64,000 nt of DNA from DASSJM01 sp036280655 (GCA_036280655.1 DASUQI010000012.1:1-64000), one strand, 5' to 3'. Positions 18,014 to 26,972 are shown, counted from the stretch's first letter. Numbers and translations: made by a program. The notes: generated from the letters alone by a model not told the origin.

Positions 18014-18718
18014 TCAGGAGGCCGGTTCGCGTTCGGCCGGCATGGCCGGGTCGGTGAACCCGAAGATCTTGTGCGAGCCGTCGCAGAACGGCTTGTTCCT
18101 CGACTGGCCGCAGCGGCAGAGCGTCTGCCGGTTGCGGACCTCGTAGGGCGTCCCGTCCTCCGACACGACCGGGATGCCGCCGCGGAGGCGGTACGGGCCG
18201 TTGGGCTCGACGCCGACCGACGGCTCGAACGCCGGCTCGATCGGCTCGGGGTCGGGGAGCACCGCGTAGGCGAGACGGCCGGACGGGCACCGGCCCACCA
18301 TGGCGATGAACTCCTCGCGGACCTGGGGGTCGTCCGCCTCCTCGATCATCTCCCACACGCCGGTCCGCACGTTGCGGCAGAAGCCGGCCTTGGAGCACAG
18401 CGACAGGTCGTCGTAGAGGACGATGTTCTCCTCGCCCTCCCACGTCTGTCGCCGGGCCGAGATCGGTCCGCGGTCGGCGACCTCGGTCCCGTCGAACGGG
18501 AACGTCTCGTGCGTCGAGTCGCAGAAGGGCTTGTTCGACGAGCGCCCGCAGCGGCAGAGCTCGACGAGCTCCTCGTCGGGAGGCTCGAACTCGGGGCCGT
18601 CCTTCCACGCGATCGGCTCGCCCTGGTCGGTCTCCACGATCTCGGCGCGGATGATCGGCACGCCGCCCTCGACGCGGTAGGGCCCGTCCTTGCGAACGAC
18701 GATCCTCGGCTCGTCCAT
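18014..18718 (-). CDS. CDGSH iron-sulfur protein with two CDGSH motifs and a middle Fer4_19-like domain
   Basis: The 234-residue protein has a CDGSH-type motif near residue 55 ('CRCGRSSNKPFCDSTH', with DSTH in place of DGSH) and a classic one near residue 202 ('CRCGQSRNKPFCDGSH'). Each can bind a [2Fe-2S] cluster through three Cys and one His. Between them a segment with 'CSKAGFC' and 'CPSG' resembles the divergent 4Fe-4S mono-cluster domain that often accompanies CDGSH proteins. The role is probably electron transfer or cluster handling. A TACTCT box (18726-18731) lies 7 nt before the ATG. Confidence 0.9.
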   Translation of the reverse strand: MDEPRIVVRKDGPYRVEGGVPIIRAEIVETDQGEPIAWKDGPEFEPPDEELVELCRCGRSSNKPFCDSTHETFPFDGTEVADRGPISARRQTWEGEENIVLYDDLSLCSKAGFCRNVRTGVWEMIEEADDPQVREEFIAMVGRCPSGRLAYAVLPDPEPIEPAFEPSVGVEPNGPYRLRGGIPVVSEDGTPYEVRNRQTLCRCGQSRNKPFCDGSHKIFGFTDPAMPAEREPAS

Positions 18719-18725
18719 CGCGACG

Positions 18726-18731
18726 AGAGTA
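18726..18731 (-). promoter_or_regulatory. -10 box (TACTCT) for the CDGSH gene
   Basis: TACTCT on the minus strand ends 7 nt before the ATG at 18718 with no ribosome site, a leaderless arrangement. Confidence 0.5.
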
Positions 18732-18760
18732 CACCTCCCCGTCGACCCAACGGGCGGGCC

Positions 18761-19573
18761 TTACGGCGGCAGGAAGAACCGGTCGAAGTCGAGCGCGGCC
18801 CACGGCCGCCGCCCGGTCGCGAACAGCTTGCCGGTCGCCATCGCGCGCCACTTGCTCACCCGCCCGTACGAGAGGAGCGCGAGTGAGACCGGGTCGGCGC
18901 GGATCGTGGCGTCGGCCTCCCCCGCCGACTCCTCGACGGTCGCCGTCCCGTCGTCGAATCGGATCCGGAACGCGGGCCCTCCCCGCACGGCGATCCGGAA
19001 CGTGACCGAGACTCCCCGCGTCGCCTCGGGGTCGACGTAGAGCGGCGCCAGGACCACGGCCGCTCGGACGATCGTGCGGCCGTCGGCCGGCCGGATCTCC
19101 CACGGCGCGCCGACGGTCCTCGCGACGTCGAACCCGTGGATGTCGAGCTCCCCCAGCAGGAGCCCGGTCGCGGTCGCGACGTCGATCTTCCAGCCCGAAT
19201 ACCAGGGGTAGGGATCCGAACCCAGCCTGCCGCGGGTCGACGCCACGAACGCGGCGACGTTGGCCCGGAGCTCCTCGACGTGCTCGCTCAGCGTCCGGGC
19301 CGCGCGTTCTCGGACGTCCCGCTCGTTCTCGGCCGCGATCACGGAGACCGGGCCCTCGGGCGCCGCCGAGCCGGCCAGGTAGGCCGCGAGCCGTCCGGTT
19401 CGGCCGGCGAGGTGGGCGGCGGTCTCGGCGATCGACCACTCGAGACCCGTCACGCCACGGCCCGGGTCGTCCTGGCGCTCGAGCAGGTCGGCCACGCGCC
19501 GTCCGGCCCGTTCGACCGCCTGCGCGGCGGGGCCGAGCTCGATCCGAAGCTCCGGGATGTGGGTCACGCTCAT
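18761..19573 (-). CDS. Maleylpyruvate isomerase N-terminal / SCP2-type protein
   Basis: The 270-residue protein has an N-terminal DinB-like four-helix bundle ('WSIAETAAHLAGRTGRLAAY') as in mycothiol-dependent maleylpyruvate isomerases and a C-terminal sterol-carrier (SCP2)-like domain ('GGPAFRIRFDDGTATVEES'). Proteins of this architecture are an actinobacterial family; most are not true isomerases and may use mycothiol or bind a metal through bundle histidines. The substrate is unknown. A GGAGGTGCACC ribosome site precedes the ATG. Confidence 0.85.
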   Translation of the reverse strand: MSVTHIPELRIELGPAAQAVERAGRRVADLLERQDDPGRGVTGLEWSIAETAAHLAGRTGRLAAYLAGSAAPEGPVSVIAAENERDVRERAARTLSEHVEELRANVAAFVASTRGRLGSDPYPWYSGWKIDVATATGLLLGELDIHGFDVARTVGAPWEIRPADGRTIVRAAVVLAPLYVDPEATRGVSVTFRIAVRGGPAFRIRFDDGTATVEESAGEADATIRADPVSLALLSYGRVSKWRAMATGKLFATGRRPWAALDFDRFFLPP

Positions 19574-19624
19574 GGTGCACCTCCAGCCTATGAGGCGGCG
19601 ACCGTCCCGCGGAACCCCGGTTGA

Positions 19625-19630
19625 TAGCGT
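19625..19630 (+). promoter_or_regulatory. -10 box (TAGCGT) for the SpoIID-domain gene
   Basis: TAGCGT ends 6 nt before the GTG at 19637; no ribosome site is present. This supports the chosen start and a leaderless mRNA. Confidence 0.45.
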
Positions 19631-19636
19631 GCGGGC

Positions 19637-20935
19637 GTGTGTGCGAGACCCGTTCGATCCGTCGGAGTGCTTGTCGTGGCCGTCCTGTGCCTGCAGGCCT
19701 GCACCTCGACGTCGCCGTCGCCGTCACCGCCGACCTCGGCCGAGGAGACGACGCCGGCCGCGACGGGCCCGACGGGTTCGACCGGCGAGGCGCCGGACGT
19801 GGCCCGCCTCCGACCGCCTGCCGGCGGCTCGTTCCTCATCCGCGGACGGTACCCGTTCGCCCCCTCGGTGTGCGCCCGGCCCGACCGGCCGCTGCTCCTC
19901 GCGCGCTACCCGGGCACGCTCGAGGTCCAGCGCGCCGACGACGGCACGCTCGAACTCACCGTCACGCTCGCCTTCGAGGCGTACCTGCAAGGCATCGCGG
20001 AGGTGCCGCCCTCATGGCCGCGCGAGGCGCTGAAGGCCCAGGCGATCGCTGCCCGGAGCTACGCGCTCGCGACGACCGACTGGGACGGCGAGGAGGGCGA
20101 GCCGCTCCGCACCCCGATCTGCGCCACGACGGCCTGCCAGGTCTACCGGGGCATCCCCGTGCCGTTCGAGCCCTCGGTCCGCCGCTGGTACGCCGCCGTC
20201 CGCCGGACCTCGGGCGAAGTGCTGCTGTTCGACGGGCGGCCCGCCGACACCGTGTACTTCTCCACCTCGAACGGCCAGACCTACGGGAACGACGTGGTCT
20301 TCGGCAGCCCGCCGCTCCCCTATCTCCGGCCGGTCGTCGAACGCGACGACGGCGCCTCGAGCGTGTCGCACTGGAGCGTGCGGCTGCCGTTCGACGACCT
20401 CCGGCGGTTCCTCGCGGCGGCCGGCGAGTGGCCCGCCGGCCGGTCCATCTCGCGCGTGCAGCTCGACGGCTCGACCGTGACCGTCTCCGGCGAGGGGCGG
20501 TCGCGCTCGATGGACCAGAGCACGTTCCGGGACGCGGTGAACGTGTGGGGACCGTGCCTGAAGCCCGGCCGCTACCCGCCCGGGTCGCTGCCGGTCACCG
20601 TCCCGTCGCGGTGGATGACGATGTCGAGCGGGCCGGATGCCGTCGTGGCGACCGGGCGCGGGTGGGGCCACGGCGCCGGGATGGTGCAGTGGGGCGCCTA
20701 CGGCAAGGCCCGGCGGGGGCTCTCGGCCTCGGACATCCTCGCCTACTACTACGGCGGGCTGCGGCCACAACCGTTCCCCGAGCCCGGGCTGATCCACGTC
20801 CAGGTCGCGAGCGGCCTCGACTCGCTCCGCGTCACGCCCTCGGCGCCGGGCGCTCGGCTCGGCGGCGAGCCCCTCGGCACCGGCGTCGTGACGATCTCCG
20901 GGGGCGACGAGCTGACCGTGACCGGCGCGACGTGA
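19637..20935 (+). CDS. SpoIID/LytB domain lipoprotein (glycan-strand lytic enzyme-like)
   Basis: The 432-residue protein has a lipoprotein signal with lipobox 'CLQAC' near residue 22, a Ser/Pro/Thr linker and a SpoIID domain: 'FEAYLQGIAEVPPSWPREAL' with the catalytic-type Glu, 'KAQAIAARSYAL', and the C-terminal 'GRGWGHGAGMVQWGAYG' signature. SpoIID is a lytic transglycosylase in endospore engulfment, while LytB-type relatives modify peptidoglycan or amidase activity in non-sporulating bacteria. The latter is more likely here, at the outer face of the membrane. The stop overlaps the next GTG. Confidence 0.9.
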   Translation: MCARPVRSVGVLVVAVLCLQACTSTSPSPSPPTSAEETTPAATGPTGSTGEAPDVARLRPPAGGSFLIRGRYPFAPSVCARPDRPLLLARYPGTLEVQRADDGTLELTVTLAFEAYLQGIAEVPPSWPREALKAQAIAARSYALATTDWDGEEGEPLRTPICATTACQVYRGIPVPFEPSVRRWYAAVRRTSGEVLLFDGRPADTVYFSTSNGQTYGNDVVFGSPPLPYLRPVVERDDGASSVSHWSVRLPFDDLRRFLAAAGEWPAGRSISRVQLDGSTVTVSGEGRSRSMDQSTFRDAVNVWGPCLKPGRYPPGSLPVTVPSRWMTMSSGPDAVVATGRGWGHGAGMVQWGAYGKARRGLSASDILAYYYGGLRPQPFPEPGLIHVQVASGLDSLRVTPSAPGARLGGEPLGTGVVTISGGDELTVTGAT

Positions 20936-22278
20936 GCGCTCGCTCGCTCGTCGTCGCCGCGATCGCGGTGGCGGTCGCCGTGGCGTTCGCCGACTCGTCG
21001 ATCGTGGTGCTCGCCCTCCCCGAGCTCTACGGCACGTTCGACACCACGATCGAGGGCGTCGCCTGGGTCATCACCTCGTACAACCTCGTGCTGGCCGCCT
21101 CGGCGCTGCTGCTCGTGTTCGTCGTGCACCGCGTGCGCGCGAACGTGCTCCTCGCCGCCGGGTCGGTGGTCTTCCTCGGCGCGTCGATCGCGTGTGCGCT
21201 CGCGAACTCGATCGGGTTCCTGATCGCGGCTCGCTCGGTCCAGGGGCTCGGCGGCGCGCTGCTCCTCACGGGGTCGCTCCCGGTGCTGGCGGCGTTCGCG
21301 GGTTCGAACGCGCGCGGCGTGGCGATCTGGACGGCGGCGGGCACGCTCGGCGCGGGGATGGGGCCGGCGCTCGGCGGGATCCTCACGCAGGCGTTCGACT
21401 GGCGGGCGATCTTCGTCGCGCAGGCGCCGGTCGCCGGCCTCGCGCTCCTCGGCGCCATGGGCTCGCATGTATCCGCGATCCTCGAGGAGGGATGGACCTC
21501 GGGGCTGCGCCGGACGCTGCCCGCCAATGGCGCACTCGCGCTCGTGTCGGGGGCGCTCGTCGGCGCGTTGTTCCTGGGCGTCGTCCTCGTGATCGATGTG
21601 TTCGGGCTCTCGCCGATCGCGGGCGCGGCGGTCGTGAGCGCGATCCCCGTCGCGACGCTGCTCGCCCGGCCGGTCGCGGCCGCGCTGCCGATGCCGCTCG
21701 CGGCGGGGGCGGGGGCGCTCATGCTCGCGTCGGGGCTGATCGGGCTCGCGTTCCTGCCCTCGAGCGAGCTCGCCTACGCGATCGCGTCGTTCGCGCTCTG
21801 CGGGTTCGGCCTCGGGCTCTCGGTGCCCGGGCTCAGCCACGCGGTGCTCGGCGGCCGCGGGATCGGCCGGAAGGCGACGTTCACTGTCGGCGTCCGGCAC
21901 CTCGGGCTCGTGCTCGCCCTCGCCGTCATCGCACCGCTGCTCACGGACGACCTGTTCGAGGCGGCCGAGGTCGCCGAACTGAACGCGACCGCGGTGATCA
22001 TCGACGGCGAGATCTCCGCCACCACGAAGATCCCCCTCGCGCTCGACATCCGCGACACGATCGACCGAGTGCCCGAGGGGGAGATCCCCGACTTCACCGC
22101 CGTGTTCGAGGAGCACGGGTCGCTGACCGAAACGTCGGTCCGCGCCGTCCAGGACGAGCTCGTCGCGGCGATCGAGCAGGCGGTCATCCGCGGCTTCCGG
22201 TCGTCGTTCCAGTTCTGCGCACTGCTCGCCGCGCTCGCGGTGATCCCGGTGGCGGCGTTCCGAAGGAGGCTCGCGTGA
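20932..22278 (+). CDS. MFS transporter (drug:proton antiporter-like)
   Basis: The 448-residue protein has about 12-14 helices. It begins 'FADSSIVVLALPELYGTFD' and contains 'TSYNLVLAASALLLVFVV', 'RSVQGLGGALLLTGSLPVL' and motif C 'LGAGMGPALGGILTQAFDWR'. This is a DHA-type efflux protein, although the loop 2-3 motif A is poorly conserved. The GTG start overlaps the SpoIID stop (GTGA). The C-terminal third contains a soluble insert of about 70 residues before the last helix, unusual for the family. Confidence 0.85.
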   Translation: MSARSLVVAAIAVAVAVAFADSSIVVLALPELYGTFDTTIEGVAWVITSYNLVLAASALLLVFVVHRVRANVLLAAGSVVFLGASIACALANSIGFLIAARSVQGLGGALLLTGSLPVLAAFAGSNARGVAIWTAAGTLGAGMGPALGGILTQAFDWRAIFVAQAPVAGLALLGAMGSHVSAILEEGWTSGLRRTLPANGALALVSGALVGALFLGVVLVIDVFGLSPIAGAAVVSAIPVATLLARPVAAALPMPLAAGAGALMLASGLIGLAFLPSSELAYAIASFALCGFGLGLSVPGLSHAVLGGRGIGRKATFTVGVRHLGLVLALAVIAPLLTDDLFEAAEVAELNATAVIIDGEISATTKIPLALDIRDTIDRVPEGEIPDFTAVFEEHGSLTETSVRAVQDELVAAIEQAVIRGFRSSFQFCALLAALAVIPVAAFRRRLA

Positions 22279-22730
22279 TGGATCGACGCGTCGCGGTGGG
22301 GATCCTGGTCGCGGTGTTCGTCGGCGCCATCGCCCTCGTCGGGATCGCGTTCGCGAACGGGGCGGCCGACGCGGGCGCCCTCGCGGTCCGCGACCCGTGC
22401 GAGCCCCGGGGCGCCTTCCCCGGACAGGGCCTCGACGCGACCCTGCAGCGCCTCGTGCTCGACGGCCTGGACGGTGCCGCGTGCGAGCTCGGCGCGACGC
22501 GGGAGGAGCTCGTGCTGTCGCTCTCCCCGCGTTCGAACGCCGACATCCCCTGGGACGACGAGACGATCGAGCGCGCGCTGCGCGCGGGGCTGCTCGGCGC
22601 GATCGACGACGCCGAGCAACGCGGGTCGCTGAACGGCGTCGTGGCCGCGATCCTCCGGCCGATCGTCGAGCGCGCGCCGGTGCAGTGGCTGATCGACGGC
22701 GGCCAGGGGATCGCCGGCCTGTTCGACTAG
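22278..22730 (+). CDS. Small membrane-anchored protein, unknown function
   Basis: The 150-residue protein has one N-terminal helix ('VGILVAVFVGAIALVGIAFA') as a membrane anchor or uncleaved signal, then an acidic helical domain with two cysteines ('DPCEPRG', 'GAACELGATREELVLSL'). It overlaps the MFS stop by one base (a GTG one codon earlier is also possible), so it is probably co-expressed with the SpoIID and MFS genes. No family was recognised. The predicted location is extracytoplasmic. Confidence 0.7.
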   Translation: MDRRVAVGILVAVFVGAIALVGIAFANGAADAGALAVRDPCEPRGAFPGQGLDATLQRLVLDGLDGAACELGATREELVLSLSPRSNADIPWDDETIERALRAGLLGAIDDAEQRGSLNGVVAAILRPIVERAPVQWLIDGGQGIAGLFD

Positions 22731-22760
22731 GCTCGCTCTTCCGGCCGGCAAGGAGGCGCG

Positions 22761-23216
22761 ATGGGTGCGGATCGCTCGTACGTGGAGACCAACCGGCGGG
22801 AGCTCGAGCGGTTGAAGGCGCTCGTGGACCGCGCGAGCGACGAGGACCTCGCGCGGCCGATGGACGACGGATGGACGGTCGCGAGCGTGCTCGCCCACAT
22901 GGCCTTCTGGGACCTGCGGGTCGCGACGTGCCTCGAACGGTGGGGACCGGACGGGAGCGGACCCGAACCGACGTACCACGACGATGCGGTCGATTGGATC
23001 AACGACTCGACGAAGCCGCTGATCTCGGCGCTCGAGCCGCGCGTCGCCGCCCGTCTCGCGGTCGAGGCGGCCGAGGCGGCCGACGGGGGCGTGGCCGAGA
23101 TGTCGGACGAACTGCTGGAGTGGAACGGATCTCCCGGCCGGTACGTCAACACCGACCGCACCGAGCATCGGACCGAACACCTCGACGAGATCGAACGGCT
23201 CCTGCCGCCGGCCTGA
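22761..23216 (+). CDS. DinB / maleylpyruvate-isomerase-fold protein
   Basis: The 151-residue protein is a DinB-like four-helix bundle: 'WTVASVLAHMAFWDLRVA' carries the first metal-site His and 'RTEHRTEHLDEIERLL' the C-terminal His residues. Family members bind a divalent metal and some act as thiol transferases or isomerases; the substrate is unknown. An AAGGAGGCG ribosome site lies directly before the ATG. It converges with the flavin-fold gene at 23229, 12 bp between stops. Confidence 0.82.
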   Translation: MGADRSYVETNRRELERLKALVDRASDEDLARPMDDGWTVASVLAHMAFWDLRVATCLERWGPDGSGPEPTYHDDAVDWINDSTKPLISALEPRVAARLAVEAAEAADGGVAEMSDELLEWNGSPGRYVNTDRTEHRTEHLDEIERLLPPA

Positions 23217-23228
23217 GGGTCGCCGCGA

Positions 23229-23654
23229 TCAGCCGGCGGGGAAGTCGTCGGCGAAGTCCCACGCCCGGAGCTCGCCGGGCGCGACCCGCACGATCACGTC
23301 GCTTCCCGCATCCGCGGCGAACGAGGCGCCGCGGTCCGGCCCCACGTACCGGGACGCGATCTCCACGGCCGAGGCGGCCACGTCGCGATCGATGAACGCC
23401 GCCTCCCCTCGCACCTCCACCCCGCGGTAGGGCGGCGCGGGTTCGGCGACCAGCACGGTCGCGCGCGGGTCGTTCCTCAGGTGCCGAGCCTTGACGTCGT
23501 CGGCGCCCATCCAGAACTCGAACCCGTCGTCGCGCCACCGGTGCCACACCGGTGACAGGAGCACGGAGCCGTCGCTCCGTTGGGTGGCGAGCACGGCGAG
23601 ATGCGGCTCGTCGAGGAAGCCGCCGAGATCATCGAGCGTGAGGTTCGTTCGCAT
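23229..23654 (-). CDS. Pyridoxamine 5'-phosphate oxidase-fold protein (F420/FMN-type)
   Basis: The 141-residue split-barrel protein has 'LDEPHLAVLATQRSDGSVLL', 'SPVWHRWRDDGFEFWMGADD' and 'NDPRATVLVAEPAPPYRGVE', typical of actinobacterial F420- or flavin-dependent PNPOx-like proteins. They bind FMN, F420 or haem and reduce varied substrates. The start is the ATG at 23654, where the fold begins; the frame stays open upstream through unrelated sequence. It lies 23 bp downstream of the SnoaL-like gene on the same strand. Confidence 0.85.
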   Translation of the reverse strand: MRTNLTLDDLGGFLDEPHLAVLATQRSDGSVLLSPVWHRWRDDGFEFWMGADDVKARHLRNDPRATVLVAEPAPPYRGVEVRGEAAFIDRDVAASAVEIASRYVGPDRGASFAADAGSDVIVRVAPGELRAWDFADDFPAG

Positions 23655-23677
23655 GTCGCGTCTCCGCGGGCCGAACC

Positions 23678-24049
23678 CTAGAACATCGGGTGCGGGTTCG
23701 CGCTCTCCTGCGGCCACGGCTGGAGCACGTCCCAGTGCTCGACGACCTTGCCGTCCTCGAGGCGGAAGAAGTCGGCGGCAACGCTCCCCGGATCGTCGGC
23801 CGTGAACCTCACGAGGCTGTGCGTCACGACCATGTCGCCCTCGGCCATCACCCGGCGGATGTCCACGCTCAGCTCGGGGAACGCCCGGACGAACGCGATG
23901 AACGCCTGCGGCCCGTCCGGCGCCTGCGGGTTGTGCTGGATATACCGCGAACCGACGTACTTCTCGACGGCCTGCTCGGGCTCCTTCCCGTTGAACGCGA
24001 GCTCGTAGTACTCGACGACCGTCCGCTTGTTCTGCTCGAGATCCGCCAT
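23678..24049 (-). CDS. SnoaL-like / NTF2-fold protein
   Basis: The 123-residue protein has the SnoaL pattern: 'VVEYYELAFNGKEPEQAVEK', 'YIQHNPQAPDGPQAFIAF' and 'FFRLEDGKVVEHWDVLQPWP'. The conserved His/Asp/Trp residues line the pocket of this alpha+beta cone. Relatives are polyketide cyclases, isomerases or small binding proteins. An AAGGAG ribosome site precedes the ATG. It sits between two PNPOx-fold genes and may be co-transcribed with them. Confidence 0.88.
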   Translation of the reverse strand: MADLEQNKRTVVEYYELAFNGKEPEQAVEKYVGSRYIQHNPQAPDGPQAFIAFVRAFPELSVDIRRVMAEGDMVVTHSLVRFTADDPGSVAADFFRLEDGKVVEHWDVLQPWPQESANPHPMF

Positions 24050-24136
24050 GCGAGCTCCTTCCTGGTCCGGGTACGTTCGACTCAGGGTTCGACAACCGAT
24101 CGGGCGTCACCATTCCCTGCCGGAGCGCCGGCCGCC

Positions 24137-24598
24137 TCAGGGATCGACCGGCGTCCGCTGATCCGGTCGCCGGTCGGGATCGAGCACCCAGTGCTCGCTC
24201 GCCTTCGCGCGGAACAGTCGCAGCGCTGCCGGTGGCCGCACGTCCTCGAGGCCCCACGGCTTCGCCCCGTGGCTGAGGGACACCCGCGAGAAGACCTCGA
24301 TCCCCCGCTCGAGCTCGCCGCCGGTGAGCTCGGCCGCGACGGCCGACATGTAGACGGCTTGGCCCTCGCCGATCGGCACCCGCGAGTCGAAGATCACGAC
24401 GGCGATCTCGGGCCGAGCGGCGACGTTGCGCGAATGCGTCCGGTCGAGCGCCGAGACCCAGTAGAAGTCGCGGTAGCCGTCGGCGGCGTAGTACACGGGG
24501 GTTGCCCACGGCTTCCCGGACGCGTCGGCGGTCCCGAGCACCATGTACCGGTTGTCGTCGACGATCGCCCTGGCGACCGCGTTCAGGTCGTCGGCCAC
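24137..24598 (-). CDS. Pyridoxamine 5'-phosphate oxidase family protein
   Basis: The 153-residue split-barrel protein has 'YMVLGTADASGKPWATPVYY' and 'YWVSALDRTHSRNVAARPEI', a flavin-binding pattern distinct from the paralogue at 23229. It ends with a longer helical and basic tail. Likely an FMN-dependent reductase of unknown substrate. It begins 8 bp after the end of the hydrolase gene on the same strand, so the run 26786 to 23229 may be one transcript. Confidence 0.83.
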   Translation of the reverse strand: MADDLNAVARAIVDDNRYMVLGTADASGKPWATPVYYAADGYRDFYWVSALDRTHSRNVAARPEIAVVIFDSRVPIGEGQAVYMSAVAAELTGGELERGIEVFSRVSLSHGAKPWGLEDVRPPAALRLFRAKASEHWVLDPDRRPDQRTPVDP

Positions 24599-24606
24599 GC
24601 GCGGCC

Positions 24607-25413
24607 TCAGCCGAGGAAGAACTCGCGCAGGGCGGGCACCACGACCGCCGGTTCGGCCTGGTGGGTCTGCCCCGGGAGCGAGCGATAGGTGGCGTCGGGG
24701 AGCGCCTCGGCCACGGCGCGAGCGACGTTCCGCATCCAGTCCGGGCTCGCCTCCCCGGCCATCGCGAGCACCGGGACCTCGATCGCCTTCCAGCGCTCGA
24801 CCGGCAGCGAGCGGTCGGGCCCGTCGTACCCCGTCACCCTGGCCTCGTACGGGAGGGTGTGGGCCACCGCCTCCAGGCCGGGCCAGAACGGCGCCCCCCG
24901 CATCTGCGCCACCTCCTCCTGCGAAAGGCCGACGCCGGCCGTCATGAAGTACTCGACCGCATCGCCCCGACGATCCTCCGCTCGGAATCCGTCGAGCCGG
25001 GCGACGAAGTCGTCGGGGATCCTCGGCTCGCTCTCGTCCAGGTCGTAAGGCGGCTCGTAGACGGCGAGCTTGTCCGCGCCGCCGCTCCGGGCGGCGGTCT
25101 CGAGCGCGAGCGCCGCGCCGGAGGACACGCCGAACAGGAACGCCCGGCCGCCGGCGTCGCGGATCAACGCGTCGAGATCCTCGACCTCGCGCTCCACGGC
25201 ATACGGCTGCGTGTCGCCGCTGTCGCCCTTGCCCCGCCGGTCGTACGCGTAGGCGGTGAAGTCCGGCGAGAACTCGGCGGCGAACGGCGCCGCCGCGCGG
25301 CGATCGCTCAGCGCGCCGCCGACCAGGATCACCGGTGGACCCTCGCCGGTGCGCTCGAACACGATCCTCGTCCCGTCCTTCGAGGTGACCTCGCCGGTCG
25401 TGGTCTGGCTCAT
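24607..25413 (-). CDS. Alpha/beta hydrolase
   Basis: The 268-residue protein has an oxyanion-hole region 'PPVILVGGALSDRR', the nucleophile elbow 'LFGVSSGAALAL' (GxSxG as G-V-S-S-G) and a C-terminal 'LPGQTHQAEPAVV' with the catalytic His. Proteins like this hydrolyse small esters or lactones. The start is the ATG at 25413, which overlaps the stop of the upstream FAD oxidase gene (ATGA); longer starts read into that gene. The substrate is unknown. Confidence 0.88.
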   Translation of the reverse strand: MSQTTTGEVTSKDGTRIVFERTGEGPPVILVGGALSDRRAAAPFAAEFSPDFTAYAYDRRGKGDSGDTQPYAVEREVEDLDALIRDAGGRAFLFGVSSGAALALETAARSGGADKLAVYEPPYDLDESEPRIPDDFVARLDGFRAEDRRGDAVEYFMTAGVGLSQEEVAQMRGAPFWPGLEAVAHTLPYEARVTGYDGPDRSLPVERWKAIEVPVLAMAGEASPDWMRNVARAVAEALPDATYRSLPGQTHQAEPAVVVPALREFFLG

Positions 25414-26786
25414 GACGCGCGCTCCTCCGCCGGTGGGATGTTCTGGTTGAGGTGGAACAGGTTCGTCGGGTCGTAGCGCGCCTTGATCGTTCGAAGGCGG
25501 TCCCACGTGCCTCCCGGATACGCGGCGCGGATGCGTTCAGGCCCCTCGTCGCCGAGGAAGCTCACGTAGGCGGCGTCGTCGCCCTGGTGCAGCGCCGCGG
25601 CGAACGCGCGGACCCAAGGCTCGTGCGTCGCCCGGTCCTCGACCTTCTCGTAGAGGGCCGCGACGTTCACCATGATGCGGTTCCTCCTGTGCGCGAACGC
25701 CGTCGCCTCGGCCGGCACGCGCGCGACGGCGCCCCCGAGGACCCGGAGCTGCGCGACGCCCATCATCGCGGTCGACGTCGCGAGGTGCTCGAGGATCGTG
25801 TCGGCCTCCGCGCGTCCGGCCGTCTCGAGGTACATCGTGTGGCTGATCGCGATCGGGTGGTACGCCTCCTCCTCCGGCGGATAGATCTCCGGGTACGCGA
25901 TCGGCTTCACCATGTCGGCGATCGGCTCGGCGAGGTCGCGGAACGGCGCGAGTGCGCGCTCGCCGCTCTCCGCGTCGCCCGCGTAACACATCAGGCCGAA
26001 GATCACCGGCTTGCCGTGGTGCTCCTCGGGGACGAACGGCATCGGCGGCGCCGGCATCACGTTCGCGATCGTCGAGAGCTCCTCGGGCGCGGCCTCGGCC
26101 GCCTCGATGAACCCGGCGATCGAGTCCGTCGTCGCCGGCAGGAACAGCATGCCGCCCACGACGCCGGGGAGCTCGTGGAGTCGGTAGTGGAACCGCGTCG
26201 CGACGCCGAAGTTGCCGCCGCCGCCGCGGATCGCCCAGAACAGGTCGGGCTCGGTCTCGGCGTCGACGCGCCGGATCTCGCCGTCCGCGGTGACGATGTC
26301 GGCGGCGAGGAGGTCGTCGATCGTGAGGCCGAACTTCCGCGCGAGGTACCCTACGCCGCCACCGAGCGTGATCCCGCCGATCCCGACGGAGCCGGCGTCG
26401 CCGAACCCGATCGCCAGGCCGTGCCCCGCGGCGGCCTGAGCGACCTCCACCGCCGTGAGGCCCGTCTCCGCCCACGCGGTCCGCTCGCCGGCATCGACGT
26501 CGATCGCGCGCATGTCGGCGAGGTCGAGGACGATGCCGCCCTCCGAGACGCTGTGCCCGGGGATGCTGTGGCCGCCGCTCCGAACGGCCAGTTCGAGCCC
26601 GGTCTCCCGGGCGAGCCCGACCACCTTGGCGGCGTCGGCGTCGCTCGCGACGCGCACGATCGCGGCGGGCCGCTTGTCGATCCCGCCGTAGAAGAGCGCG
26701 CGGGCCTCGTCGTAGCCGGGGTCGTCGGGGCCGATCACGCGGCCGTCCAGGTCGGTCCGGAGCTTGTCGATCGAGATCGTCGTCAT
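25410..26786 (-). CDS. FAD-binding oxidoreductase, berberine-bridge-enzyme type
   Basis: The 458-residue protein has a PCMH-type FAD domain with 'VRSGGHSIPGHSVSEGG', the GGH His being the usual covalent FAD attachment, then 'GGGVGYLARKFGLTIDDLL'. A substrate domain and the C-terminal BBE motif 'RYDPTNLFHLNQNI' follow. Such enzymes oxidise alcohols, sugars or aromatic compounds and release H2O2. The second covalent-link Cys of bicovalent BBE enzymes is not evident. A GAGGAGGATCC ribosome site precedes the ATG. The following hydrolase gene overlaps by ATGA and is probably in the same pathway. Confidence 0.92.
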   Translation of the reverse strand: MTTISIDKLRTDLDGRVIGPDDPGYDEARALFYGGIDKRPAAIVRVASDADAAKVVGLARETGLELAVRSGGHSIPGHSVSEGGIVLDLADMRAIDVDAGERTAWAETGLTAVEVAQAAAGHGLAIGFGDAGSVGIGGITLGGGVGYLARKFGLTIDDLLAADIVTADGEIRRVDAETEPDLFWAIRGGGGNFGVATRFHYRLHELPGVVGGMLFLPATTDSIAGFIEAAEAAPEELSTIANVMPAPPMPFVPEEHHGKPVIFGLMCYAGDAESGERALAPFRDLAEPIADMVKPIAYPEIYPPEEEAYHPIAISHTMYLETAGRAEADTILEHLATSTAMMGVAQLRVLGGAVARVPAEATAFAHRRNRIMVNVAALYEKVEDRATHEPWVRAFAAALHQGDDAAYVSFLGDEGPERIRAAYPGGTWDRLRTIKARYDPTNLFHLNQNIPPAEERAS

Positions 26787-26972
26787 CGGATCCTCCTCCC
26801 TCGGGCAGGGATACCGACGCCTTGCCGGTGCGGAACTCATCGGTCACCTGCCGCGCCGGTGGCGTACGGCCACCCCTCCAGCCCTAGCAGACGGCGACGG
26901 AAATGCGGTCGTGCGGGACCGGACGGAAGTCTGTTAGGAAGGAATCCTGTCCCCGACCCCATCGGAGGGACC

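Noticed and set aside
19637..20935. Evidence for endospore formation from the SpoIID domain
   Set aside because: SpoIID/LytB domains are common in non-sporulating bacteria, and no other sporulation gene is in the window.
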